Notes under the pieces: generated by a model
Seen by the model: only the letters and a program-made list of their open reading frames with translations
The model's database searches: none
What the model was told of the DNA's origin: nothing
Translations under genes and position numbers: made by a program
Shown here: positions 1 to 7,625 of the stretch, in pieces
Position numbering within the stretch: the stretch's first letter is position 1
Layout of the letters: each line of letters opens with the position of its first letter
Assembly (NCBI GenBank): GCA_963515595.1
Contig: CAUPYH010000013.1
Location: forward strand, 1 to 30,974
DNA from: Eikenella sp963515595
GTDB taxonomy: Bacteria > Pseudomonadota > Gammaproteobacteria > Burkholderiales > Neisseriaceae
Length of the DNA stretch: 30,974 bases
Direction of reading: 5' to 3'

Positions 1-19
1 CAATTTGCTGAGGCGGTAA

Positions 20-1123
20 TCACACGCCCTGTTTCAGGCTGGCTTCGATGAAGTCATCTAAATCGCCGTCGAGCACGGCTTTGGTGTTACCGGTTTCGTG
101 GCTGGTGCGCAAGTCTTTGATGCGGGAAGAATCGAGCACGTAGGAGCGGATCTGGCTGCCCCAGCCCACGTCTGATTTACCTTCTTCCAGCGCCTGTTTT
201 TCTTCGTTGCGTTTGCGCATTTCCAGCTCGAACAATTTGGCGCGCAGCATTTCTTCGCACACGCGGCGGTTGTCGTGCTGCGAGCGGCTGTTTTGCGATT
301 GCACCACGATGCCGGTGGGGATATGCGTCATGCGCACGGCGGAATCGGTTTTGTTGATGTGCTGCCCGCCGGCGCCGGATGCGCGGAAGGTGTCGGTGCG
401 CACATCTGCCGGGTTGATTTCCACTTCAAAGCTGTCGTCCACTTCGGGATAGACGAACACGGAAGCGAAGGAGGTGTGGCGTTTATTATTGGAATCGAAT
501 GGGGAGTGGCGCACGAGGCGGTGCACGCCGGTTTCGGTGCGCAACAGGCCGTAGGCGTATTCACCTTCCAAGCGGATGGTGGCACGGTTGATACCGGCAA
601 TTTCGCCGTCGTCCTGTTCCATGATTTCCACTTTGAAGCCTTTGCGCTCGCCATAGCGCACATACATGCGCAGCAGCATGCCGGCCCAGTCTTCGGCTTC
701 GGTGCCGCCGGCGCCGGCCGTGATGTCGATAAAGCAGTTGTTCACGTCGGCAGGCTGGTTGAACATGCGCTTGAATTCGAGCTCGGCCATTTGTTTTTCC
801 AGCTCGGCTACGTCTTCCTCAATCGCGGCAAAACTGTCTTCATCGCCCTCTTCCAGCGCCATATCGATGAGCAGGCGGTTGTCGTCGATGCCGCTGGCGA
901 TATTGTCGAGCGTGAGCACGATGCCTTCGAGCACTTTGCGCTCTTTGCCGATTTCTTGGGCGCGTTTGGGATCGTTCCAAAGCTCGGGGTCTTCGGAGAG
1001 GCCGACCACTTCTTCCAGCCGGTCTTTTTTGCCGTCGTAATCGAGATACACGCGAATTTCGCCGCTGCGTTTTTCCAGGTCGGCGAGGGTGTTGTTGAGT
1101 AGGTTGATGCGTTCGGCTTCCAT
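20..1123 (-). CDS. prfB: Peptide chain release factor 2 (RF2)
   Basis: Class I release factor that reads UAA and UGA stop codons in the ribosomal A site and triggers peptidyl-tRNA hydrolysis. The 367-residue product is full length for the family. It has the SPF stop-recognition tripeptide (in HSPFDSNNKRH) and the catalytic GGQ loop (GAGGQHINKTDSAVR). The start at 1123 gives the N-terminus expected for neisserial RF2; the upstream ribosome binding site is weak. In E. coli the gene carries a programmed +1 frameshift with an in-frame UGA near codon 26. Here the matching stretch (VYLDYDGKK, near 1038-1050) reads CTC GAT through in one frame with no stop, so that autoregulation is absent. Identity is certain from the motifs and from end-to-end similarity to known RF2. 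Confidence 0.97.
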   Translation of the reverse strand: MEAERINLLNNTLADLEKRSGEIRVYLDYDGKKDRLEEVVGLSEDPELWNDPKRAQEIGKERKVLEGIVLTLDNIASGIDDNRLLIDMALEEGDEDSFAAIEEDVAELEKQMAELEFKRMFNQPADVNNCFIDITAGAGGTEAEDWAGMLLRMYVRYGERKGFKVEIMEQDDGEIAGINRATIRLEGEYAYGLLRTETGVHRLVRHSPFDSNNKRHTSFASVFVYPEVDDSFEVEINPADVRTDTFRASGAGGQHINKTDSAVRMTHIPTGIVVQSQNSRSQHDNRRVCEEMLRAKLFELEMRKRNEEKQALEEGKSDVGWGSQIRSYVLDSSRIKDLRTSHETGNTKAVLDGDLDDFIEASLKQGV

Positions 1124-1165
1124 GATTATTGTCTTGGTGTTTAATGCGTTAAATTTAAGGGGCGT

Positions 1166-1171
1166 ATTGTA
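1166..1171 (-). promoter_or_regulatory. Candidate extended -10 promoter of prfB
   Basis: On the minus strand TGT TACAAT (5 of 6 matches to TATAAT, with the TGn extension) lies about 43 nt before the prfB start, just after the terminators that follow the antiporter gene. No convincing -35 box is visible. Several genes in this window show the same pattern. Confidence 0.4.
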
Positions 1172-1207
1172 ACAGATTCGGGAAGGCCGCCCGAAAGCCG
1201 GAGCGTA

Positions 1208-1247
1208 TTTTTCAGGTAGCCTTCAATCCGTGAGGCTACCTGAAAAA
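1208..1247 (-). terminator. Inverted DUS pair, terminator
   Basis: Two convergent uptake sequences form a 15-bp perfect stem (1208-1222 with 1233-1247) around a 10-nt loop. The stem ends in runs of A and T. It is the second of two tandem hairpins after the antiporter gene and insulates prfB. Confidence 0.75.
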
Positions 1248-1252
1248 GCGCA

Positions 1253-1294
1253 GCCCCCGAATTCTCCTCTATTTAGAATTCGGGGGCCGCTTTT
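1253..1294 (-). terminator. GC-rich hairpin terminator after potE
   Basis: A 12-bp stem pairs GCCCCCGAATTC (1253-1264) with GAATTCGGGGGC (1276-1287) around an 11-nt loop. T-runs lie close on both sides (TTTT at 1291-1294 on the plus strand; the TTTTT inside the DUS hairpin on the minus strand). It lies just downstream of the minus-strand antiporter stop at 1340, so it is read as that operon's main terminator. Confidence 0.75.
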
Positions 1295-1339
1295 AGCAGG
1301 TTTGTCTAAACTGTGTTCAGACCGGCTTGCTGCAACCGA

Positions 1340-2656
1340 TTAGTACGGCTGTTTCAGGTCGAATTTCTTACCGGCAACTTGGCCGTAAATTACCCAACCG
1401 AAGAAGGTTACCAAACCGCCGCCGAGCATGGCTTCGGCACCTGAACCATACAGAGCGTAGAAGCTGTAGATGTTACCAATCAGGGCAACGAAAGTGGTTA
1501 CTTTCAATTCGCCAGCCGGTACGTTGCTGACTTTCTGCATTACATACAGGGCAGACATAGACAGTACGTAGGGCACGAGGTTGGTTACCACAGCGAGGTT
1601 TACCAATACGTCGAACTGTTCGCTCAAGTTCTCGCTCATGGTCATCAAGGAGAGCAGGGTTTGTACACCGCACAGGATGAGCATACCAACCAACGGAGTG
1701 TGGCTCTTAGTTACTTTGCTGAATACTTTGGGGAAGTAGCCTTCGTCAGCACTGGATTTGAACACTTGAGCCACAGTGAATTGCCAGCCCAACAGAGAAC
1801 CAGTACAAGCCAATACCATCAAACCCATCACCACTTTACCGATAGTCGGATTGAAGATTTGGGCAAACACCAAACCGAACGGACCATCAGAAGCAGCCAA
1901 AGCAGCATTGTCCACAATACCGGCTACCACGTTGGTAGAAACGATATAGATTACCGCAGTCATCAGGGTACCGCCCAACACAGCGATCGGTACGTTTTTC
2001 TCGGGGTTTTCTACGGCATCAGAGTTCGCACAAGCTGATTCCAAACCAAGGAATGACCACAGAGTGATTGAGATGGATTTCGGCAGAGCTTCAAACACAC
2101 CGTAGTTATGCGGGTTCCAAGCAGCAGCGTATTTAGCGCCATCAAACCAGAACCAACCGATAATGGAGATACCAACCACCGGAATCACCACGCCCCACAC
2201 AGTGAAGCCACCGATCTTACCGGTAATGGAAGCACCACCGAAGTTAGCCACAGTGGTAACCCATACGAAAATAATGGTCCACATAGCAATTTCTTGCGGA
2301 GAGAGTTTCCAGTCCATCAGCTGAGCCAAATAGCCTACTGCAGTAATAGCAATGGCTACGTTGGCGATTACCAGGGAAACGGCATAGGTATAGTTGGCAA
2401 TAAAGTTGCCGGATTTGCCGAAGGCATACTCGGCATAACCGCCCATACCACCAGCATTTTTACTAAAACGGCCGCACTTGGCGAACGCATACGCCAAGGC
2501 CAGAGAACCGCCAGCGGTAACCAGCCATGACAAAATAGAAATCGTACCAACCTGAGCCAATTTGGTCGGCAACATGATGATGCCTGAGCCCATCATGTTT
2601 ACCATGGTGAGAATGGTCAGTTGTACCACACCCATCTTGTTTTGAGAGGTTGACAT
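1340..2656 (-). CDS. potE: Putrescine/ornithine antiporter PotE
   Basis: APC-superfamily inner-membrane antiporter that exchanges putrescine for ornithine, so ornithine decarboxylation can consume cytoplasmic protons. The 438-residue protein aligns end to end with E. coli PotE. It keeps the N-terminal NKMGVVQLTILTMVNMMGSG block, GGYAEYAFG (Glu76, matching the functional Glu77 of E. coli) and GLESACAN (Glu206, matching Glu207). About 12 hydrophobic segments are visible. AAGGAT precedes the ATG by about 9 nt. The gene follows the ornithine decarboxylase gene by 128 nt in the same direction, the same order as the speF-potE operon of E. coli. A DUS hairpin in the gap may lower its expression relative to the decarboxylase. 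Confidence 0.95.
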   Translation of the reverse strand: MSTSQNKMGVVQLTILTMVNMMGSGIIMLPTKLAQVGTISILSWLVTAGGSLALAYAFAKCGRFSKNAGGMGGYAEYAFGKSGNFIANYTYAVSLVIANVAIAITAVGYLAQLMDWKLSPQEIAMWTIIFVWVTTVANFGGASITGKIGGFTVWGVVIPVVGISIIGWFWFDGAKYAAAWNPHNYGVFEALPKSISITLWSFLGLESACANSDAVENPEKNVPIAVLGGTLMTAVIYIVSTNVVAGIVDNAALAASDGPFGLVFAQIFNPTIGKVVMGLMVLACTGSLLGWQFTVAQVFKSSADEGYFPKVFSKVTKSHTPLVGMLILCGVQTLLSLMTMSENLSEQFDVLVNLAVVTNLVPYVLSMSALYVMQKVSNVPAGELKVTTFVALIGNIYSFYALYGSGAEAMLGGGLVTFFGWVIYGQVAGKKFDLKQPY

Positions 2657-2745
2657 AATACTTAATCCTTCTTAATGCGGCAGGCGGGTTTGGCCAATAT
2701 TCCGGCAAAGCCTGCGCTGCCGCGCAATCAAATTTATCTAACAAA

Positions 2746-2774
2746 GGCTACCTGAAACCGTTTCAGGTAGCCTG
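2746..2774 (-). terminator. DUS hairpin between decarboxylase and antiporter
   Basis: AGGCTACCTGAAAC (2746-2759) and its exact complement (2761-2774) are separated by one base, so the real loop must open a few pairs. It lies in the 128-nt gap between the two genes of one presumed operon. It could be a partial terminator, an RNA 3' end stabiliser, or only an uptake site. No long T-run follows. Confidence 0.5.
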
Positions 2775-2784
2775 ATACGGCTTA

Positions 2785-4947
2785 TTAGCCTTTAACCACT
2801 ACGTGACCGAAGGCACGGCGGCTGCCGTCTTCCACGGTCTGCAGATATACACCTTGCAGCTCGGGTTCGAAACCAGGCAAGCAGTTGATGCCTTCTTCGA
2901 GAGCCAAGAAGTATTTCTGCACTGCACCGCCCCAAACTTCGCCCGGGATGGTACACAGTACGCCCGGAGGATAAGGCAGAGCACCTTCAGCAGCGATTTG
3001 ACCAGCGATTTCGCTCAAGCGAACCAGTTTCACTTCGTTGCGAATGAAGGCTTGCTGTGCTTCGTAGGGCAGCATGGCTTGTTTCGGCCAGCCGTCGGCA
3101 CGGAACATCTCGCTCTGCAACTGTTTCATGTTGTTGCGTTTGTAGAAGTCGTGCATTTCTTGGCACAGGCGACGGATGGTGTAGCCTTTGTAGTATTCGG
3201 CGTTGCGGCCGTATACGGTGGGCACCACTTCGCTCATCGGGCTGTCGGCTTCGATGTGTTTTTCGAAGCGGGCGATCAGGGCAACCAAGTGTTCCATCTT
3301 GGCCAGGTCTTCGGCCGGGGTCATCAGGAACAGAATGGAGTTCAAGTCGCATTTTTCCGGAACGATGCCGTTGTCGCGCAGGAAGTTGGCCAAAATGGTG
3401 GCCGGCACGCCGAAGTCTTCGTATTCGCCGGTTTCCACGTTGATACCGGGAGTGGTCAACAGGAATTTGCACGGGTCAACAAAGTATTGGCCTTTGCCGT
3501 AGCCGGGGAAGGAGTGCCATTTGGCGCCCGGCTCAAATTCGAAGAAGCGCAGGTCGTTGGCAATTTTCTCGGTCGGGTAAGATTCCCACGGTTTGCCGTC
3601 GATGGTTTCCGGAATAAACGGTTTGATCAGCTTGCAGCTTGCACGCAGCATCTTACGGGCTTCAATACCGACGGTTACGCAATCGCGCCACAGGTTGCGG
3701 CCTACTTCGCCATCCAAAACCCGGGCGTTCACGTCCAGAGAAGCGAACATCGGGTAGAACGGGCTGGTAGAAGCGTGAATCATGAACGCATTGTTGAAGC
3801 GTTTGTGGCTGCAATAGCGTTTCTGGCCTTTAATGTGGCTGTCTTTTTTGTGAATTTGAGAAGCTTGAGAGAAGCCGGCCAGCTGTTTGTGTACGGATTG
3901 GGTAACGAAGATGCCGGGGTCGTTTTCGTTCAGTTCCAGCAGCATCGGTGAGCAGTCGCGCATCATCGGGATGAATTGCTCGTAACCTACCCAAGCAGAG
4001 TCGAACAGGATGTAGTCGCACAAGTGACCGATGCGGTCTACTACTTGGCGAGCATTGTAGATGGTACCGTCGTAAGTACCCAACTGAATAATAGCCAAGC
4101 GGAACGGACGTTCTTCTTTAGCACGCTCCGGAGCAACTTTAGCCAGTTGTTCGCGGATGTAGGCTTCTTCGAAGCAAGCGTTGTCGATACCACCGATGAA
4201 GCCGTAGGGGTTACGAGTAGTTTGCAGGTAAACCGGGATAGCACCGCCAGTGATCAGCGCGCCAATGGTGTTAGATTTGTGGTTGTTACGGTCGAACAAT
4301 ACCAAGTCGCCTTTAGCCAGCAGGGCGTTGGTTACCACTTTGTTGGAAGAAGAAGTGCCGTTCAGAACGAAATAGGTTTTGTCGGCGTTGAACACTTTGG
4401 CAGCGTGTTGTTGGGCTGCGCAGGCAGGACCTTCGTGAATCAGTAGGTCGCCCAATCGGACGTCGGCGTTGCACAAGTCGGCACGGAATACGTTTTCACC
4501 GAAGAATTCGAAGAATTCGCGGCCGGCAGGATGTTTGCGGTAGAACTGGCCGCCTTGGTGTCCGGGGCAGTCGAACTGGGCGTTACCGATGTTCACATAC
4601 TGTTTCAGCGCGCCGAAGAAGGGAGGAGCGAGTTTGGAACCGTATTGGTTTACGGCAGTATCTACTTGGCGGCCATAGTACTCTTCATTGCCGCGGCCCA
4701 GTTGAATCACACCGTTCACACGGGTCAGCAGGCTTTCGGGCACGCTTTCGCCGGGTTGCAGGGCAACGAATACCGGAATACCGAAGCCGGTGGCTTCAAC
4801 CTGCTCTACAGCCTTGGCTGCATCGGCAGTAGAAGCAACAACAGCACCAATACCTGCGAGGTCGGCGCCTTGCACGTCCACCACGTCTAATTGAGTGGTG
4901 AAGCCCTGTTGAACAGACGGGCTAGCTGCTACTTTCAAAAACGTCAT
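2785..4947 (-). CDS. speF: Ornithine decarboxylase, PLP-dependent (SpeF/SpeC type)
   Basis: Decarboxylates ornithine to putrescine and CO2 using pyridoxal phosphate. The 720-residue protein is the full length of the prokaryotic fold-type I enzymes: an N-terminal wing domain (about 1-105), a large PLP domain and a C-terminal domain. Key stretches are HAAKVFNADKTYFVLNGTSS (about 181-200), the PLP-ring aspartate Asp316 in LFDSAWVGY, and the PLP lysine Lys354 in SVHKQLAGFSQ. The C-terminal LPYPPGVLC segment is present. AGGAG lies 7 nt before the ATG. The antiporter gene follows, so this is the inducible acid-response arrangement; the symbol speF rests on that context, since SpeC and SpeF are close homologues. 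A long AT-rich leader precedes it. Confidence 0.95.
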   Translation of the reverse strand: MTFLKVAASPSVQQGFTTQLDVVDVQGADLAGIGAVVASTADAAKAVEQVEATGFGIPVFVALQPGESVPESLLTRVNGVIQLGRGNEEYYGRQVDTAVNQYGSKLAPPFFGALKQYVNIGNAQFDCPGHQGGQFYRKHPAGREFFEFFGENVFRADLCNADVRLGDLLIHEGPACAAQQHAAKVFNADKTYFVLNGTSSSNKVVTNALLAKGDLVLFDRNNHKSNTIGALITGGAIPVYLQTTRNPYGFIGGIDNACFEEAYIREQLAKVAPERAKEERPFRLAIIQLGTYDGTIYNARQVVDRIGHLCDYILFDSAWVGYEQFIPMMRDCSPMLLELNENDPGIFVTQSVHKQLAGFSQASQIHKKDSHIKGQKRYCSHKRFNNAFMIHASTSPFYPMFASLDVNARVLDGEVGRNLWRDCVTVGIEARKMLRASCKLIKPFIPETIDGKPWESYPTEKIANDLRFFEFEPGAKWHSFPGYGKGQYFVDPCKFLLTTPGINVETGEYEDFGVPATILANFLRDNGIVPEKCDLNSILFLMTPAEDLAKMEHLVALIARFEKHIEADSPMSEVVPTVYGRNAEYYKGYTIRRLCQEMHDFYKRNNMKQLQSEMFRADGWPKQAMLPYEAQQAFIRNEVKLVRLSEIAGQIAAEGALPYPPGVLCTIPGEVWGGAVQKYFLALEEGINCLPGFEPELQGVYLQTVEDGSRRAFGHVVVKG

Positions 4948-5087
4948 ATCAAACTCCTATATGTTAAAAACACTACCGCCAAACCACAGCGGCAGCAATG
5001 GGAAAAACTCTTTATTTGGAGTGATGAGTGTATGTTTTGCGTTTTTTGTGTAGTTTTGTGAATCAGTCTTCTGGCTCTGCATCTCAT
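4944..5087 (-). CDS. Possible 47-codon leader ORF before speF
   Basis: A minus-strand ORF starts at ATG 5087 and stops in TGA overlapping the speF start codon (ATGA at 4944-4947). The product is short and basic at its N-terminus (MRCRARRLIHKTT), with a Cys-rich middle. No good ribosome binding site is visible. A second ORF of 41 codons overlaps it in another frame and ends at the TAG just before speF. In E. coli a leader peptide (SpeFL) controls speF by ornithine-dependent ribosome arrest. No clear sequence match to SpeFL is seen, so this is a speculative call based on position and the stop/start overlap. Confidence 0.25.
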   Translation of the reverse strand: MRCRARRLIHKTTQKTQNIHSSLQIKSFSHCCRCGLAVVFLTYRSLI

Positions 5088-5244
5088 CTAAACAAATTTT
5101 AGCACTTTGCTTTTTATTAACCAAGTAACAAACTACTGAATTCCAATGCGTTTAAATGAATGCAGTTCACATCTCTATTTCTTCTATTGCTAACATAGCG
5201 CAATTCTTAAAATTTTTTCTTACTACGCGGCGAAATAGTAGCAT

Positions 5245-5266
5245 AACTGCCAAACAACTGCCAAAT
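5245..5266. repeat. 11-bp tandem repeat, possible operator upstream of speF
   Basis: AACTGCCAAAC is followed directly by AACTGCCAAAT (10 of 11 identical), one DNA helical turn per unit. It lies about 300 nt before the speF start in a non-coding stretch. This spacing is typical of tandem regulator binding sites, but no known operator is recognised. Confidence 0.4.
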
Positions 5267-5403
5267 GTTTTTCACTGGAAAAACAGCGGAAAACGCCTCC
5301 ATTGGCCGTAAGTCTATTATTTGTAAAAATAAGTTATGTAAAAATTTCTTTACACGGAGTAGGAAATATTCCTGCTCAAAAGGAGAATCCGGCTGAAAAA
5401 GCT

Positions 5404-5437
5404 AAAAAGGCTACCTGAAATTTCAGGTAGCCTTTTT
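5404..5437 (-). terminator. Perfect DUS palindrome, terminator of the first aminopeptidase gene
   Basis: AAAAAGGCTACCTGAAA is directly followed by its exact complement, a 34-bp perfect palindrome flanked by A/T runs. It lies 27 bp beyond the stop codon at 5464. Confidence 0.8.
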
Positions 5438-5463
5438 GTTAGCGCATTATTAAAACCATATTA

Positions 5464-7260
5464 TCAAATGGGCTGGGTGTTTCTTTCCAGCCATTCTTTG
5501 GCTGCGCCTTCAGTGTGCGGAGCAAGTTTTTCGCGCACAAGAGCATGGTAGTCATTGAGCCAAGCAGCTTCTTCATCGCTCAGCATACTGCGTTCAATTA
5601 ACTGCGTATCAATCGGGCACAGGGTAAGCTGCTCGAAGTACAGGTATTGGCCAAATTCGGTTTCCTTCGGCTGTTTCACGCGGCGATGCACCACCAGGTT
5701 CTCAATACGGAAACCCCATTTGCCTGGACGGTACAAACCAGGCTCATTGGAGGTAATCATATTTTCTTTCATGTTATTGCACTTGAGGCCGGAGGTATTG
5801 TAGGCAATTTTCTGCGGGCCTTGATGCACATTGAGGAAATAGCCCACACCATGGCCGGTACCGTGACCATAGTCGCACTGTTCTTTCCATAGCGGTGCAC
5901 GGCAGATGGCATCCAAAATCTGGCCGGATAGATTTTCCGGGAAGATGGCTTCAGCCAAGGCGATATGCGCTTTGAGCACAAGAGTGTAGTCGCGCTTCTG
6001 CTCGGCAGTAGGCTTGCCGATGGGGATAACGCGGGTAATATCAGTCGTGCCATCCAGATAGTGTGCGCCGGAGTCGATCAGCAGAATGCCCTGCCCTTTG
6101 ATGGTGCTATGGTATTCGGGGGTGGCAGCATAATGCGGTAAGGCAGCATTTTCATTGAAGCCGGCAATAGTATCGAAGCTGAGCGAAATGTAATCGGCCT
6201 GGCGGCTGCGATGGTCGATTAGCATGGTATCGATATCCAACTCGGTAACGGTTTCGCCGGCAGCCAGTTTTTGCTCCAGCTCAGCAAAGAAGCCGCACAG
6301 AGCCACACCATCACGCACCATGGCGTTTTTAGTGTGCTCGATTTCAGCTTCAGGCTTGCAGGCTTTAAACAGAGTGCTGGGATTGATGTTTTCAATAACG
6401 CGTACGCCAGCGGGTAGTTTACCCAAAGTGTAAACGGCGGTGCGATCGGGATCGACCAGGAGGCTGCCGCTGAGTTTGCCCACGGCATCCACCACGCTGC
6501 GGTATTCGGCCACATCGATTTTGGCTTCGCTCAGCACTTTGTGGCAGGCATCGGTAAGTTTGGCGGGATTCACAAACAAAGTGGCCCGTTCGGCATCAAT
6601 CAGCAAATAGGAGATAAACAGCGGATTGAACGGCACGTCGTTGCAGCGCAGATTGGTAATCCACGCAATATCGTCGAGCGAAGAAACCAAATGGTAGTCT
6701 GCGCCAAGTTCTTTCATGGCAACACGCACACGGGCAAGTTTTTCCGACACGCTCTCGGGCTCGAAACGGGCTTCATGCACGAAAATCAGATTCTCCGGCA
6801 AGCCTGGGCGGTCGTGCCAGAAGCTGTTGAGCAGATCAATATCAAGCCGCAGATGGATGTTCTTCTTCGCAAAATCGGCTTGCATTTCATGCTTGAACGA
6901 GAGTGATAGACCATCTGCCGGGATACCGACTACAGAGTTTTCAGGTAGCCTTTCAGCCAGAGATTCAATCATAGTAGGATAGCCCTGGCCCAGTTTTTGC
7001 AACACAAAACCGCTGCCTTCAAGCTGGCGTTTAGACTGTTCCCAATAGCGGCTGTCCACCCACAATTCGGCAAAATCGGCGCTCACGGCCAGCGTACCAA
7101 CCGAGCCGTCAAAGCCGGACAGCCAAGTGCGGCCGCGCCAATGTTCGGGTAGGTATTCGGAAATATGCGGGTCGGCGGAGGGCGCGATCCAAACATCGAT
7201 CTTCTGTTCTTTCATCGCTTGCCGCAGTGCGGCGAGACGTTGCGCGTGAATATTACTCAT
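5464..7260 (-). CDS. Xaa-Pro aminopeptidase, M24B family (copy 1)
   Basis: Cytosolic metallopeptidase that removes an N-terminal residue preceding proline. At 598 residues it belongs to the long, eukaryotic-like aminopeptidase P group, with two creatinase-type N-terminal domains (about 1-310) and a C-terminal pita-bread catalytic domain. The five metal ligands are visible: Asp396 and Asp407 (LIDSGAHYLDGTTDITR), His470 (GHGTGHGVGY), Glu506 (SNEPGLY) and Glu520 (FRIENL). His376 matches the catalytic histidine. AAGGAG lies 7 nt before the ATG. A native uptake sequence at 6940-6951 is read as RLPEN. It is a close paralogue of the gene at 9859-11652, and each copy lies directly downstream of a POT transporter gene. 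Confidence 0.93.
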   Translation of the reverse strand: MSNIHAQRLAALRQAMKEQKIDVWIAPSADPHISEYLPEHWRGRTWLSGFDGSVGTLAVSADFAELWVDSRYWEQSKRQLEGSGFVLQKLGQGYPTMIESLAERLPENSVVGIPADGLSLSFKHEMQADFAKKNIHLRLDIDLLNSFWHDRPGLPENLIFVHEARFEPESVSEKLARVRVAMKELGADYHLVSSLDDIAWITNLRCNDVPFNPLFISYLLIDAERATLFVNPAKLTDACHKVLSEAKIDVAEYRSVVDAVGKLSGSLLVDPDRTAVYTLGKLPAGVRVIENINPSTLFKACKPEAEIEHTKNAMVRDGVALCGFFAELEQKLAAGETVTELDIDTMLIDHRSRQADYISLSFDTIAGFNENAALPHYAATPEYHSTIKGQGILLIDSGAHYLDGTTDITRVIPIGKPTAEQKRDYTLVLKAHIALAEAIFPENLSGQILDAICRAPLWKEQCDYGHGTGHGVGYFLNVHQGPQKIAYNTSGLKCNNMKENMITSNEPGLYRPGKWGFRIENLVVHRRVKQPKETEFGQYLYFEQLTLCPIDTQLIERSMLSDEEAAWLNDYHALVREKLAPHTEGAAKEWLERNTQPI

Positions 7261-7625
7261 AGCTTACTCCTTTGACAGTTGCTGGAAAGATGCTGCTGAT
7301 GCAAGGTGTTGCTGCTTTAAACTTGCCCGGTTGAAGTGTGTATGGCTGCCGGCTATTGTTTTCATATTAAGTACTGCCGACAGCTGTAAGGCTACCTGAA
7401 AATGGCTCGCTTGCAAAGCAGCAAATACGATTTTTCAGGTGCAAAGTTCGCACATCATCTTACTCAGCAAGAAAACATGAAAACCGCCATGGCAACCTGT
7501 GCCAATAGCGGTTTTCATGATTGGATAGCTTCAGGCTACCTGAAAATTATTTCATCGCAAATATTCTTCTCGATTCATACCAGCCAAGCCAGGCTGGCGA
7601 AGAAAAATAATTTGTTTGAAATGAT
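7261..7625. other. 365-bp intergenic region, promoter side of aminopeptidase copy 1
   Basis: No gene was found. It holds single uptake sequences at 7389-7400 and 7533-7544, the hairpin at 7476-7519, and presumably the promoter of the minus-strand aminopeptidase. The second uptake site forms a small hairpin by itself (TTCAGG-CTA-CCTGAA). Confidence 0.6.
7476..7519 (-). terminator. Long stem-loop terminator after POT transporter 1
   Basis: A perfect 12-bp stem pairs CATGAAAACCGC (7476-7487) with GCGGTTTTCATG (7508-7519). Its 20-nt loop contains a second 5-bp stem (TGGCA/TGCCA). On the minus strand the last arm is followed by TTTTCTTG. It lies about 107 bp past the transporter stop at 7626 and is not built from uptake sequences. 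Confidence 0.6.

Larger units (their letters stand above)
4948..5463. other. 516-bp AT-rich leader/intergenic region upstream of speF
   Basis: There is no standard gene here. The stretch is visibly more AT-rich than its surroundings and must hold the speF promoter. It contains the candidate leader ORF, an 11-bp tandem repeat (5245-5266) and the terminator of the upstream peptidase gene (5404-5437). A 9-codon ORF at 5167-5196 (minus) lacks a ribosome site and is not called. Confidence 0.7.

Noticed and set aside
275..1102. A 275-codon open frame on the plus strand opposite prfB
   Set aside because: It lies wholly antisense to a certain gene, and its Phe/Val/His-rich product is typical of a shadow of GC-biased codons. 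Similar long antisense frames opposite speF (2803-3951), tex (22600-24024) and others were rejected for the same reason.
5167..5196. A nine-codon ORF (MLAIEEIEM) upstream of speF
   Set aside because: It has no ribosome binding site, is too short to judge and is not positioned next to a regulated gene start.
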